Shown one piece after another: positions 34,573 to 42,992 of a DNA stretch of 64,000 nucleotides (position 1 is its first letter; the number at the start of each line of letters is the position of its first letter). Source of the DNA: Algoriphagus sp. AK58 (GTDB lineage Bacteria > Bacteroidota > Bacteroidia > Cytophagales > Cyclobacteriaceae); the NCBI RefSeq assembly GCF_014324365.1, contig NZ_QEIG01000001.1, positions 186,001 through 250,000 of the forward strand, given 5' to 3'. Position numbers and translations under genes: made by a program. A model generated the notes under the pieces. The model was not told the DNA's origin and ran no database searches. It was given only the letters and a program-made list of their open reading frames with translations.

Positions 34573-35754
34573 TTAAACCTTCTCAATCACAATCGCTGAA
34601 GCGCCTCCGCCCCCGTTGCAGATACCGGCAACACCGATATCACCGGATTTTTTGTGAAGGACAGAGTTGAGCGTCGTGATGATTCTGGCACCGGAAGCGC
34701 CTAGGGGATGGCCCAATGAAACAGCTCCTCCAAATACATTCAGGCGGTCATTGTCCAAGTGAAGCTGACGCTGATTGGCGATAGCTACCGCTGCAAAAGC
34801 TTCGTTGATTTCGTAATAGGAAACCTCGTCTGAAGAAACTCCGGCATGTTTCAAGGCCTTTGGAATGGCCAAAGCCGGAGCAGTAGTGAACCAAAGCGGA
34901 TCGGTAGCCGCATCTGCAAATCCTCTGATTTTGGCAACTGGAGTCAGCCCAAGTTCCTCCATTTTTTCCTTACTCATCAAGACCAAAGCCGAAGCGCCGT
35001 CATTCATGGTGGATGCATTGGCGGCAGTGACGGTTCCATTTTTGTCGAATACAGGCTTCAAGGAAGGGATTTTGTCAAACATCACGTTTCTGAATTCCTC
35101 GTCTTCTTCCATCAGGATCGTTTCTCCCTTTCGGCCGGTCATTTCCACCGGTACGATTTCATCCTTAAACATGCCTGCTTCCCAAGCTGCAGCGGCTCTT
35201 TTGTAGGATTGGATAGCATACTCATCCTGCTGCTCGCGGGTGATGTTCATTTCTTTGGCGGTATTTTCCGCGCAGTTTCCCATTGGGAATTTATAGTACA
35301 CTTCAAAAAGTCCGTCTTTCACCAATCCATCGATCAGTTCGGCGTTTCCGTATTTGTATCCAAATCTTGCCTTTGGCACATAGTAAGGCACATTGGACAT
35401 GCTTTCCATACCGCCGGCTACCACCACGTCATTGATGCCCAGCATGATCGATTGCGCTGCGAGCATCACGGCTTTCATACCGGAGGCACACACTTTATTG
35501 ACTGTGGTGCAAGGTACATGGTATCCGATTCCCGCTCCGATTGCAGCCTGACGGGCAGGGGCCTGACCCAGGTTGGCGGAGATCACATTGCCCATAAACA
35601 CCTCATTGACTTGATCGGATTTCACACCGGACTTCGCCAATGCGCCACGGATGGCAATGCTTCCCAGTTCTATCGCAGTCATTCCGGAGAGTTTTCCTCC
35701 AAAACTTCCCAGGGGAGTTCTGACTGCGGAGACGATAAATACTTCCTTGTTCAT
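34573..35754 (-). CDS. Acetyl-CoA C-acyltransferase (thiolase)
   Basis: 393 residues, the normal thiolase length. The acylated cysteine is C89 in NKVCASGMKAV; the C-terminal His and Cys are in GHPLGASGAR and GICNGGGG (C379). QAPARQAA and MESMSNVPYYVPKARFGYKYG add support. Thiolases either condense two acetyl-CoA or cleave 3-ketoacyl-CoA; the M-S-N-V-P-Y loop suits the biosynthetic/AtoB type, but no partner gene is adjacent to settle it. It starts after a repeat-containing spacer and ends at a shared terminator. Confidence 0.93.
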   Translation of the reverse strand: MNKEVFIVSAVRTPLGSFGGKLSGMTAIELGSIAIRGALAKSGVKSDQVNEVFMGNVISANLGQAPARQAAIGAGIGYHVPCTTVNKVCASGMKAVMLAAQSIMLGINDVVVAGGMESMSNVPYYVPKARFGYKYGNAELIDGLVKDGLFEVYYKFPMGNCAENTAKEMNITREQQDEYAIQSYKRAAAAWEAGMFKDEIVPVEMTGRKGETILMEEDEEFRNVMFDKIPSLKPVFDKNGTVTAANASTMNDGASALVLMSKEKMEELGLTPVAKIRGFADAATDPLWFTTAPALAIPKALKHAGVSSDEVSYYEINEAFAAVAIANQRQLHLDNDRLNVFGGAVSLGHPLGASGARIITTLNSVLHKKSGDIGVAGICNGGGGASAIVIEKV

Positions 35755-35775
35755 GTTACTATTTGGGTTTAGTTG

Positions 35776-35840
35776 ATGCTTGATGTCTGATGTCCGGTGA
35801 CCGATGATTCATCTGACATCGAGCATCGGTCATTGGTCAA
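35776..35840. repeat. Head-to-head repeat of GATGTC/GACATC words
   Basis: GATGTC at 35782-35787 and 35789-35794, TGACCGATG at 35798-35806, then the reverse complements GACATC (35815-35820) and CATCGGTCA (35824-35832). The left side repeats one word and the right side its complement, giving a long imperfect hairpin between the Bat operon and the thiolase gene. Confidence 0.6.
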
Positions 35841-35844
35841 TTTT

Positions 35845-36453
35845 TTACCAATCCGGCAATCCTTTTTTAGGTCGCTGAGTCGGCTTCTTTTTGTTTTCCT
35901 GAATGTATCGTAGTTCAGCGGCATTGAGTGACTCCAGGATTTGAGAGGCTTGTTCAGGAGTCAGATTCATGGACTTCAATCTTTCTCTCATCTCTTCCAA
36001 TTTCTTTTGGCGGTCAGCCAGATTGGCGTCTAGTTGGTCATTCGCATTTTCGCCGGCCTCTTCGCTTTGTTGGGAAGGATTTCCCCCTTTTTGGCCTTCT
36101 TTAGCTTTGTCTTCGTTGGTTTGCTCTCCGTCCTTTTGCTCAGATTTGGAGTCTCCCTGTTCGCCTTCGCTTTGCTGGTTTTGATTTTGCTGGTTTTGCT
36201 GCTGCTGATCCTGAGGATTTTGCTGTTGCTCTTCTTCCTGTTCTTTTTCCAGTTTTTCCTTTAGTGCTTTCAGCTTGGCATCATTGGGGAATTTACTCAA
36301 TCCGTCGTTGACTTCACGAAGCGCCTGTTCTTTTTCGGTTTTGACATAAGAGCGTGCCGCCCGATTGAAGAAGTCGCCCGCACTTTGAGCGCTGACCTTT
36401 TCTGTGAAGAGAAAGGCCAAGACGATTACGATTCCAATTAGTTTATTTTTCAT
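35845..36453 (-). CDS. Bat-operon exported protein with Gln-rich linker
   Basis: 202 residues. The signal peptide ends in VSAQ (about residue 22). A helical TPR-like segment follows (FFNRAARSYVKTEKEQALREV), then a hydrophilic linker of Gln/Glu/Asn (about 70-135, for example QQQQNPQDQQQQNQ), and a conserved helical C terminus, MRERLKSMNLTPEQASQILESLNAAELRYIQ with a final GLPDW, read here as two parts. This layout is typical of the last protein of Bacteroidota Bat operons. It overlaps the upstream TPR gene by 11 nt, so it is part of the batB transcript. Role inferred: assembly partner in the periplasm. Confidence 0.7.
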   Translation of the reverse strand: MKNKLIGIVIVLAFLFTEKVSAQSAGDFFNRAARSYVKTEKEQALREVNDGLSKFPNDAKLKALKEKLEKEQEEEQQQNPQDQQQQNQQNQNQQSEGEQGDSKSEQKDGEQTNEDKAKEGQKGGNPSQQSEEAGENANDQLDANLADRQKKLEEMRERLKSMNLTPEQASQILESLNAAELRYIQENKKKPTQRPKKGLPDW

Positions 36454-37087
36454 CGATTTCTACCACGTCTTTTAAGCTGGTCATAAAATCTTGGTAAGCG
36501 GCCACAGTGGAGTCCTGAGCAAGTGCTTCTTCCATAAGGTTCAAAGCATCTTTGAAGCGGAATTGTTCCACCAATCGATCAGCTTCTGCTTTTTTTCTTT
36601 TGGCAAATTCTGAAGGCTCGGGCTTGTTTTGTTCCTGTTGCTTTCGTTCTTCATCTCTCTTAAGCCAACGGGCCAGTAATTCATAATTGTACCTGGCTTG
36701 CTCATTGAGAGGGTCTTGGATCAGTGCAGACTGAAACTTGCTTAAGGCAGCTTGGTACTCTTTCTTATTGCCCAGAATCACACCGGCTTGGTTATAGGCA
36801 AATGAGGCCAGTTTTTTATCAGGACTTTGGGTGACCTGGTCATAAAAGGCCAACGCCTCCTCTGTCTTTTCTGCATAGTGATTGCTGAGACCAAGATCAA
36901 AATCCAATGCGAAAGAGCCGTACTGAAACTCATCGATCAGAACTTGATGATCTCTAACCGCATCCTCATAGCGAGCCTCTGAATAGCTTTTTTCTGCCGT
37001 TTTGATCGCATTGTTCAATCGTGACACCCTGGTCCAAGAGGAGGGGATAAAAAGTAAAGTCACTAGGATCAGTTTGCTCCAGCTCAT
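36443..37087 (-). CDS. TPR protein of the Bat operon (BatC-like)
   Basis: 214 residues. A short N-terminal signal or anchor (LILVTLLFIPSSW) is followed by tetratricopeptide-like helices (AIKTAEKSYSEARYEDAVRDH, EKTEEALAFYDQVTQ, AFYNQAGVILGNKKEYQAAL seen in part as SFAYNQAGV, then DPLNEQARYNYELLARW) and a charged region. BatC-like TPR proteins bind other Bat proteins. The start codon overlaps the batB stop and the end overlaps the last gene by 11 nt. The family call is secure, the exact Bat letter is not. Confidence 0.72.
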   Translation of the reverse strand: MSWSKLILVTLLFIPSSWTRVSRLNNAIKTAEKSYSEARYEDAVRDHQVLIDEFQYGSFALDFDLGLSNHYAEKTEEALAFYDQVTQSPDKKLASFAYNQAGVILGNKKEYQAALSKFQSALIQDPLNEQARYNYELLARWLKRDEERKQQEQNKPEPSEFAKRKKAEADRLVEQFRFKDALNLMEEALAQDSTVAAYQDFMTSLKDVVEIDEK

Positions 37088-38052
37088 CAGAGTTTGATGG
37101 TTTTGATGGGTAAAATCATATCCAACAGTGCCAATCCTAAGGCAGCAAGGAGAAAATAGAAATACTTGTTTGAACTGGCCTCTACCACACGGGTATTGGC
37201 TACACCACCTTCCAGGTTTTCTATTGCAGAAATGAGTCCTCCCATTTCTTGTGCTTGATCGGATATTTCAAAGTATTGACCGCCTGTTTCACTGGCGATG
37301 TATTGAAGTGGTTCCCGATTGAGTTTCGTGAGGGCAGGTTTTCCTGTCTGTGGATCAATAACTACACCGTTTCCTCTTGGCATCTGTCCGCCTTGGTCTG
37401 TACCGATACCGATGGAAAATACCTTAATTCCGTTTTCTATCAGTTGCTCAGCTATTCCGTCCAGATCATCTCCGAAATGTTCGCCGTCAGAGATTAAGAC
37501 TACTGATCTGGACTTTAATTCTTGGCTTTGGTCATTCTGAAACCGATCCAAGGCCATTTTTAAAGGAGTGTTGAGATCAGTTCCTAAGTTGGGTACCAAA
37601 CCGATATTGAGTCCGTCGATGTAAAGGTTGGCTACCGCTTGATCATAGGTCAATGGAAGCTGCAAGAAGGCTTCTGTGGAGAAAATGATCAATCCGATTC
37701 GGTCAGAGGGGAAGGACTTGAGCAACTCTTTCAGCTCAAATTGAATTCTTCTCAGCCGGTTTGGAGCAATGTCTGTAGCGACCATTGACTGGGAAAGGTC
37801 CACAGCGATGAAGATGTCTTTTCCCTCTTCTTTTACTTCTTTGAAGGAATTCCCGATCGAAGGTCCAGCAAAGGCAATGAGGAAAAGAATAAAATAACTG
37901 GTTCTTACGATCAGCTTGGTGAACAGGCGCTGCTTCTCCACTTTGAGCCGGCGGTTGATGGCCCAAAAGCGAGTGATGTAAACGAAGTACAGCAGGATAA
38001 AAATCCCGGCAAACAAAAGGGTGAGTTTGAGGTCAGGGTATGCCCAAATCAT
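37087..38052 (-). CDS. batB: VWA-domain membrane protein (BatB-like)
   Basis: 321 residues. Two N-terminal helices (LTLLFAGIFILLYFVY, SYFILFLIAFAGP) hold the protein in the inner membrane with the VWA domain in the periplasm. A C-terminal helix (FYFLLAALGLALLDMILPI) closes it. The metal-binding MIDAS is DLSQS (85-89). The usual partners BatA, MoxR and DUF58 are not upstream: the neighbour beyond 38052 is a divergent TonB receptor. It is the first gene of a three-gene operon with two TPR proteins. Confidence 0.85.
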   Translation of the reverse strand: MIWAYPDLKLTLLFAGIFILLYFVYITRFWAINRRLKVEKQRLFTKLIVRTSYFILFLIAFAGPSIGNSFKEVKEEGKDIFIAVDLSQSMVATDIAPNRLRRIQFELKELLKSFPSDRIGLIIFSTEAFLQLPLTYDQAVANLYIDGLNIGLVPNLGTDLNTPLKMALDRFQNDQSQELKSRSVVLISDGEHFGDDLDGIAEQLIENGIKVFSIGIGTDQGGQMPRGNGVVIDPQTGKPALTKLNREPLQYIASETGGQYFEISDQAQEMGGLISAIENLEGGVANTRVVEASSNKYFYFLLAALGLALLDMILPIKTIKL

Positions 38053-38075
38053 GGCCTGAAATTAGGAAATAAACC

Positions 38076-38083
38076 TAACTTTG
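38076..38083 (+). promoter_or_regulatory. -7 element (TAACTTTG) of the TonB receptor operon
   Basis: A perfect TAnnTTTG match in the gap between the divergent batB and TonB-receptor genes. It coincides with a TTG that opens a longer reading frame at 38081, which is why that start is rejected. Leader about 105 nt. The -33 element is poor. Confidence 0.55.
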
Positions 38084-38194
38084 AAAGCCTCAATTCTGCA
38101 AAGAGGCTCCTCTCATCCCAAAGAAATAGAAGAATTAACAAACATTAATTTCCTTTTGCCGTTCGGCTTCTGTGTCTCATTAAAAACCCAATTC

Positions 38195-40582
38195 ATGCCT
38201 TTTTTGCGAGTTTTGACCTTGTTAGTTTCCTTTTCCTTTGGAATTCAGGCATTTTCACAATCAGGGAAAATCGTGCAAGGACAGGTTTTGGATGCGGTCA
38301 ACTCTGAACCGCTGATCGGAGCAAGTGTCTACTGGGAAGGACAAATCTCAAAAGGATCGATTACAGATATCGAAGGAAAATTTCAGATTGAATCAACGGT
38401 TTTACCCTCCAAGCTTATCATTTCTTATGTGGGATATGAAAGGTCCGAGCGGATCATCAACCCAAAAGAGGCCGATAAACCACTTAAATTTTTTTTAAAA
38501 CCAGAGGAGCTTTCTCTCCAGGAAGTCATCATTCAAGAGCGAAGACCTGATGAACAGGTAAAAAATCTGGAAATTGGGAAGGCCTCTGTCCCTATTGAGA
38601 CCATCAAAAATATCCCGGCACTCTTTGGGGAAGTTGACTTACTCCGAAGTCTTCAACTTCTTCCAGGTGTGCAAACGGCGGGCGAGGGGACGACCGGACT
38701 CTTCGTAAGGGGCGGTTCCGCTGATCAAAATCTCGTTCAGCTGGACGGAGCTCCAGTATATAATGCCTCCCACTTTTTTGGGATTTTTTCAGTATTCAAT
38801 CCGGATGCTTTAAAAAATGTGGACTTGTACAAAGGAAATATGCCATCCCGATTTGGAGGAAGAGCTTCTTCCCTGATCGATGTCAGCCTCCGCGAAGGAG
38901 GAAAAAATCAAATCCACGGAGAGGGAGGTATTGGTAGCATTTCTTCAAGACTGACTTTGGACGGGCCACTTTTTGGGAAAAACTCCAGTTTCATCGTCAG
39001 TGCCCGAAGGACCTATGCAGATTTGTTTTTGAAGCTTTCCTCTGATCCCAACCTCAACAACAACAAACTGAATTTTCATGATTTAAGCGGAAAATTTTCA
39101 TTTGTGTTAGGAGAAAAAGACAAGCTTTCTGTGAGTACCTATCAGGGGAGTGATTTTCTGGGGCTGGATGACCAATTCGGTTTGGGCTGGACCAATTGGG
39201 TAAGTGCACTCAATTGGAATCGGGTGAATTCGGAAACCTCTTTTTTTGACTTGCAGGCCTATCACTCCCGATATCAATACCGAGTGGATTTGGTGGATCC
39301 AGACAACGGGTTTGAGTGGAAAAATGCACTCTCAGAATCGGGCTTGAAAGCGGATTGGACTAGGATCTTGGACAAAAAGGCGACAGTCAATTGGGGATTT
39401 CACAGTCAATTTTATCGGTTTGCGCCAATAGACCTTATTCCAGCGGAGGGAAGCGCTATCTCACCGATTACTACCAGTCCAGTACAAGGAATCCTGAATA
39501 ATCTCTTTGCAGGAATCAGTTATGAAATTTCACCCCGCCTAAGCACGGAAACTGGGCTTCGATGGGGACTTTTCAATCAGGTGGGTAAAGGGACTCAATA
39601 CCTTTATCCGGACAACCTTCCTGACCGTGATATAGATGCCGTGGATTCGGTTGCTTTTGCTTCATTTGAAAACATGCAATTTTATCAGGGACTTGAACCC
39701 AGAATTGCCTTTCGATACCTGATCAATCCGGAGTTTTCCATGAAATTGGCTTTCAATCGAAACTTTCAGTATGTACAGATTGCATCCAACAGTTCGGCAG
39801 GGCTACCTATCGACCGCTGGATACTGGCCGGTAAATACGTGAAGCCGATTCGAAGTGATCAGATTTCACTGGGTTTGTTTCATAATTTTGATCAAAACCG
39901 CTGGGAAGTTTCCTTGGAGGGATATTACAAAGACCTTAGAAATGTAATTGACTTAAGAAATGGTGCCCAAGTGCTATTTACCGATCAGGTGGAAACTGAA
40001 ATTTTGACTGGAAATGGCTGGGCGTATGGGCTTGAATTTTTACTTCGAAAAAATATCGGAAAGACGACGGGATGGTTGGCTTATACTTGGTCAAGGGCTT
40101 GGAGGCAGATTGATGGAATCAGTCTCAACCAACCTTACAATCCTCGCTTTGATCGCCCACATGATGTGACCTTGGTGCTCAATCATGAGTTTTCTCCCTC
40201 TTGGACGGCAGGTTTGACGTTCGTTTATACCATCGGTCAGGCCGTTTCATTTCCGGTAGGATCTTATATGGTAGATAATCAGACGGTACCCTTATATTCT
40301 GATTTCAGAAACACCAACCGCTTCCCTGATTATCACCGGATGGACGCTTCTGTCACTTGGAAAAATCCCGATAAAGGCAGAAAATGGAGAGGGAGCTGGA
40401 ATTTTAGCATTTATAATTTGTACGGAAGGAAAAATCCTTTCGCCTATGAGTTCCGAACCATTTTTAATAACGACATCAACTTCTCTATTTCGGACGGAGA
40501 AATTACTTCCGCCCGCCCCGGAGTAGTGATGACTTACCTATTTACCTTTCTGCCATCTATTACTTACAATTTTCAATTCTGA
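38195..40582 (+). CDS. TonB-dependent outer-membrane receptor with carboxypeptidase-regulatory-like domain
   Basis: 795 residues from the ATG at 38195. The signal peptide ends in IQAFSQ (about residue 23). A CarboxypepD_reg-like domain comes first (VQGQVLDAVNSEPLIGASVYWEG.., ISYVGYE), then the plug (LRSLQLLPGVQTAGEGTTGLFVRGG, NLVQLDGAPVYN) and a barrel ending in an aromatic residue (FNFQF type end YNFQF). Such receptors import large nutrients across the outer membrane with TonB energy. The partner lipoprotein DUF4249 follows with a 1-nt overlap, so this is a receptor/lipoprotein pair. The substrate is unknown. Confidence 0.92.
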   Translation: MPFLRVLTLLVSFSFGIQAFSQSGKIVQGQVLDAVNSEPLIGASVYWEGQISKGSITDIEGKFQIESTVLPSKLIISYVGYERSERIINPKEADKPLKFFLKPEELSLQEVIIQERRPDEQVKNLEIGKASVPIETIKNIPALFGEVDLLRSLQLLPGVQTAGEGTTGLFVRGGSADQNLVQLDGAPVYNASHFFGIFSVFNPDALKNVDLYKGNMPSRFGGRASSLIDVSLREGGKNQIHGEGGIGSISSRLTLDGPLFGKNSSFIVSARRTYADLFLKLSSDPNLNNNKLNFHDLSGKFSFVLGEKDKLSVSTYQGSDFLGLDDQFGLGWTNWVSALNWNRVNSETSFFDLQAYHSRYQYRVDLVDPDNGFEWKNALSESGLKADWTRILDKKATVNWGFHSQFYRFAPIDLIPAEGSAISPITTSPVQGILNNLFAGISYEISPRLSTETGLRWGLFNQVGKGTQYLYPDNLPDRDIDAVDSVAFASFENMQFYQGLEPRIAFRYLINPEFSMKLAFNRNFQYVQIASNSSAGLPIDRWILAGKYVKPIRSDQISLGLFHNFDQNRWEVSLEGYYKDLRNVIDLRNGAQVLFTDQVETEILTGNGWAYGLEFLLRKNIGKTTGWLAYTWSRAWRQIDGISLNQPYNPRFDRPHDVTLVLNHEFSPSWTAGLTFVYTIGQAVSFPVGSYMVDNQTVPLYSDFRNTNRFPDYHRMDASVTWKNPDKGRKWRGSWNFSIYNLYGRKNPFAYEFRTIFNNDINFSISDGEITSARPGVVMTYLFTFLPSITYNFQF

Positions 40583-41418
40583 TGAGAAAAAGTTGGACCT
40601 TTTTGCTTTTGAGTTTGCTCTACTTTTCCTGTCAGGAAGAAGTCTTTTTGCCATTGGACCAGAAGGATCAAAGGATACCTGTGATAGAGGCTTTGTGGAC
40701 GGATCAAGGCATTTACAATGAAGTGAAAATAGCACTTTCCAAAAACTATTATGATTCCCTTGATCAGGAGATCATCAAAGATGCTCAGGTTTTTGTCCGT
40801 GTGAAAAGCTCCGGAAGGATCATTCCTTTTCGTTACATCGATTCATCAAACTCCTACCGGCCAAATCCATCCGAAAGAGCAAGAGTAGGGGAGACTTATG
40901 AACTAAATGTCTTATGGCAGGATCAGGTATATCAATCCTCAGGTGTGATGTTGGAAGCTCCCATTGTGGATAGCGTCACCTGGAAGTTTGAAGAGGAACG
41001 ATTGTTCAGAGAGGAAGGATATTACATCAAGGTGTATGGGAAAATTCCTTTTACCGAAAATAACAACTATCGAATCCGGGTCATCGAAAATGATACTTTG
41101 AAAAATCAGAGAGAGGATTACTTACTTTTCGATGATACCTTTGGTCTGAGGTTTTTTGAAGAGGGATTGGAGTTGGGCTATGCGTTTCAGGAAAATGATC
41201 GCGTCAGGCTCGAGCTTTACCGGTTAAACAGGGATGCTTTTGATTACCTCAATCAGCTCGTGAATTTACTTTTCAATGACGGAGGCTTGTTTAGTCCACC
41301 TCCTCAAAATCCCGAGTCCAACATCAAAGTGGTTCAAGGGGATTCTCAAGTTCTAGGATATTTTGTGGTATCTCCCGTGTTGAGCAGAACAATAGTGATT
41401 CAAGCAAAATACGATTGA
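40582..41418 (+). CDS. DUF4249 lipoprotein
   Basis: 278 residues. The lipoprotein signal ends in YFSC (Cys17). The rest shows the DUF4249 pattern: IPVIEALWTDQGIYNEVKIALS near the start, strands through the middle, and a C-terminal VVQGDSQVLGYFVVSPVLSRTIVI. DUF4249 proteins are surface-facing lipoproteins encoded with TonB receptors carrying a carboxypeptidase-like domain, as here. Its ATG overlaps the receptor's stop by one base. No terminator is visible after it before the arsenic promoter. Confidence 0.85.
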   Translation: MRKSWTFLLLSLLYFSCQEEVFLPLDQKDQRIPVIEALWTDQGIYNEVKIALSKNYYDSLDQEIIKDAQVFVRVKSSGRIIPFRYIDSSNSYRPNPSERARVGETYELNVLWQDQVYQSSGVMLEAPIVDSVTWKFEEERLFREEGYYIKVYGKIPFTENNNYRIRVIENDTLKNQREDYLLFDDTFGLRFFEEGLELGYAFQENDRVRLELYRLNRDAFDYLNQLVNLLFNDGGLFSPPPQNPESNIKVVQGDSQVLGYFVVSPVLSRTIVIQAKYD

Positions 41419-41470
41419 GGAATAAAATAATAAAAAAACATCGAATGTGTTTGGATACTTATTTTTATTC

Positions 41471-41486
41471 ATCGTAATATTGCAAT
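41471..41486 (+). promoter_or_regulatory. ArsR operator over the arsR promoter
   Basis: ATCGTAATATTGCAAT is an imperfect palindrome (12 of 16 positions match its complement). It covers the likely -7 box TAATATTG (41475-41482), with TTTG at 41450-41453, 21 nt upstream. The identical 16-mer returns at 41850-41865. Bound ArsR would block the promoter; this is inference. Confidence 0.65.
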
Positions 41487-41492
41487 GTAATT

Positions 41493-41831
41493 ATGGGGAT
41501 CACAAAAACAGATCTTTTCACCTCAGAGCAAAATGAATTGGCTCAACTGGCAAAAGCCTTTGCCCATCCGGCGAGGATTGCCATTTTGCAGTATTTGGCA
41601 AAGTCCAAATCTTGTATCAACGGGACTTTGGTTCAGGAGCTAGGTCTTGCTCAAGCCACCATTTCCCAACATTTAAGAGAATTGAAAGAGTTGGGGTTGA
41701 TCAAAGGGTCCATTGAAGGGGTTTCCATTAATTATTGTCTTAATGAAGAAAAATGGGAGGAAGTCAGGGGCTATTTTAATGGTCTTTTTGACCAGCTTAC
41801 TCAGTCCTGTTCCTCCGGAGAATGCTGCTAA
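41493..41831 (+). CDS. arsR: ArsR-family arsenic repressor
   Basis: 112 residues, winged helix with FAHPARIAILQYLA, LAQATISQHLRELKELGLI and GVSINYCLN. Cys41 lies just before the recognition helix, where As(III) ligands occur in some ArsR proteins, and the C terminus has three cysteines (C106, C111, C112 in CSSGECC) that could bind the metalloid. It is expected to repress until arsenite or antimonite binds. Its operator overlaps its own -7 box. It is followed by a second copy of that operator before the DUF6428 gene. Confidence 0.9.
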   Translation: MGITKTDLFTSEQNELAQLAKAFAHPARIAILQYLAKSKSCINGTLVQELGLAQATISQHLRELKELGLIKGSIEGVSINYCLNEEKWEEVRGYFNGLFDQLTQSCSSGECC

Positions 41832-41849
41832 AAAAATTTATTCAAATCA

Positions 41850-41865
41850 ATCGTAATATTGCAAT
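41850..41865 (+). promoter_or_regulatory. Second copy of the ArsR operator
   Basis: Exact repeat of the 16-mer at 41471-41486, here 13 nt before the ATG of the DUF6428 gene; TAATATTG (41854-41861) could be a -7 box. It lies between arsR and the rest of the operon, suggesting two separately repressed promoters. Confidence 0.65.
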
Positions 41866-41877
41866 AATTCAATCCTT

Positions 41878-42351
41878 ATGAAACTTTCTCAAATCAAATC
41901 CCAGCTTCCGGCCTTGAGCCAATTGACCTTCTTATTGCCTGATGGTACTTCTGTACCCGCACATTTCCACATTACAGAAATCGGCCAGGTGAATAAAAGA
42001 TTCATCGATTGCGGAGGAACTCTCCGTGATGAAAAATCCATCAATTTCCAGCTTTGGGAGGATGGAGACTATGATCACCGATTGGGGGCCAAGAAACTAT
42101 TGGATATCATTGAGCTCTCTGAGCGGGTGTTAGGACTGGAAGATTTGGACGTCGAGGTAGAATACCAAGGGGATACCATCGGGAAATATGGTCTTGAATT
42201 TAACGGTGAAGCCTTTGTGTTAACCAAAAAAATGACGGATTGTCTTGCTAAGGATAAATGCGGGATTCCTGCTCAGAAACCAAAAATCAGACTTTCAGAT
42301 ATGCAGGCAGCTGCAGCAGGTGGCTGCACTCCAAATTCAGGCTGTTGTTAA
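41878..42351 (+). CDS. DUF6428 family protein of the arsenic operon
   Basis: 157 residues. Hallmarks are LTFLLPDGTSVPAHFHITEIGQVNKRFIDCGG and a cysteine-rich tail (GGCTPNSGCC, two of them adjacent). Members are found in Bacteroidota arsenic gene sets but have no known reaction. The terminal cysteines invite the idea of metalloid binding or of a reductant; that is inference. The gene has its own copy of the ArsR operator and precedes the phosphatase-fold protein by 17 bp. Confidence 0.7.
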   Translation: MKLSQIKSQLPALSQLTFLLPDGTSVPAHFHITEIGQVNKRFIDCGGTLRDEKSINFQLWEDGDYDHRLGAKKLLDIIELSERVLGLEDLDVEVEYQGDTIGKYGLEFNGEAFVLTKKMTDCLAKDKCGIPAQKPKIRLSDMQAAAAGGCTPNSGCC

Positions 42352-42368
42352 TTTTTAACCTCGTTTCT

Positions 42369-42992
42369 ATGAAAAAATCATTTTTCCCTGCTCTGCAGAA
42401 GACGATTGAGGCTTTGCCCATAGCATCGATTCCTGCCGAACGAATGCCTGTGATTGAAAGCATGGTGGCTTATATTTTAGACAAAATCAAAAACGGGGAG
42501 GAACTTCGCTTGAATTTTATCTGCACACACAACAGTCGGAGAAGTCAATTCTCTCAGATTTGGGCGCAGACTGCAGCGGATTATTATGGAATAGAGGCTT
42601 TCTGCTACTCAGGAGGAGTGGAGGTGACCGCGTTCAATGAGCGTGCTGTGTCGGCCATTCGAAGAGATGGGTTCAAAGTAGTGCAAAAAGGAGAAGGTAA
42701 TCCTGTCTATTTTGTGTTTCATGGTGAAGAATCGGATCCTATCATTACTTTCTCAAAAGTTTATGATGATGCGATCAATGCTCAAAAAGGATTTGCAGCA
42801 GTGATGACCTGTGATCATGCAGACGAAAACTGTCCTTTTATTCCAGGAGCTGAGGTAAGAATACCCTTGCGTTTCGAGGATCCCAAAGCGTTTGATGGTA
42901 CCGATCTGGAGGAAAAGATGTATTCCGAGCGCTCACATCAGATTGGAGCTGAGCTTTTTCTGATTTTCCAAAAAGTCAAAGAGGCGTTATGA
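42369..42992 (+). CDS. Low-molecular-weight phosphatase-fold protein, arsenate reductase-like
   Basis: 207 residues from the ATG at 42369; an upstream ATG in the same frame (42258) lies inside the DUF6428 gene and is rejected. The P-loop CTHNSRR (C52 to R58, CX5R) is clear, within [14 protein letters not shown]. Later [15 protein letters not shown] carries extra cysteines of the kind used in the thiol relay of ArsC enzymes. Probably it reduces arsenate to arsenite for the ACR3 pump. It overlaps the pump gene by 4 nt (ATGA). Confidence 0.85.
   Translation: MKKSFFPALQKTIEALPIASIPAERMPVIESMVAYILDKIKNGEELRLNFICTHNSRRSQFSQIWAQTAADYYGIEAFCYSGGVEVTAFNERAVSAIRRDGFKVVQKGEGNPVYFVFHGEESDPIITFSKVYDDAINAQKGFAAVMTCDHADENCPFIPGAEVRIPLRFEDPKAFDGTDLEEKMYSERSHQIGAELFLIFQKVKEAL

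Noticed and set aside
38081..38194. N-terminal extension of the TonB receptor
   Set aside because: Its TTG lies in the promoter's -7 element and the extension precedes a signal peptide.
42258..42368. Upstream ATG for the phosphatase-fold protein
   Set aside because: It sits in the DUF6428 coding region; the protein's natural start is the ATG at 42369.
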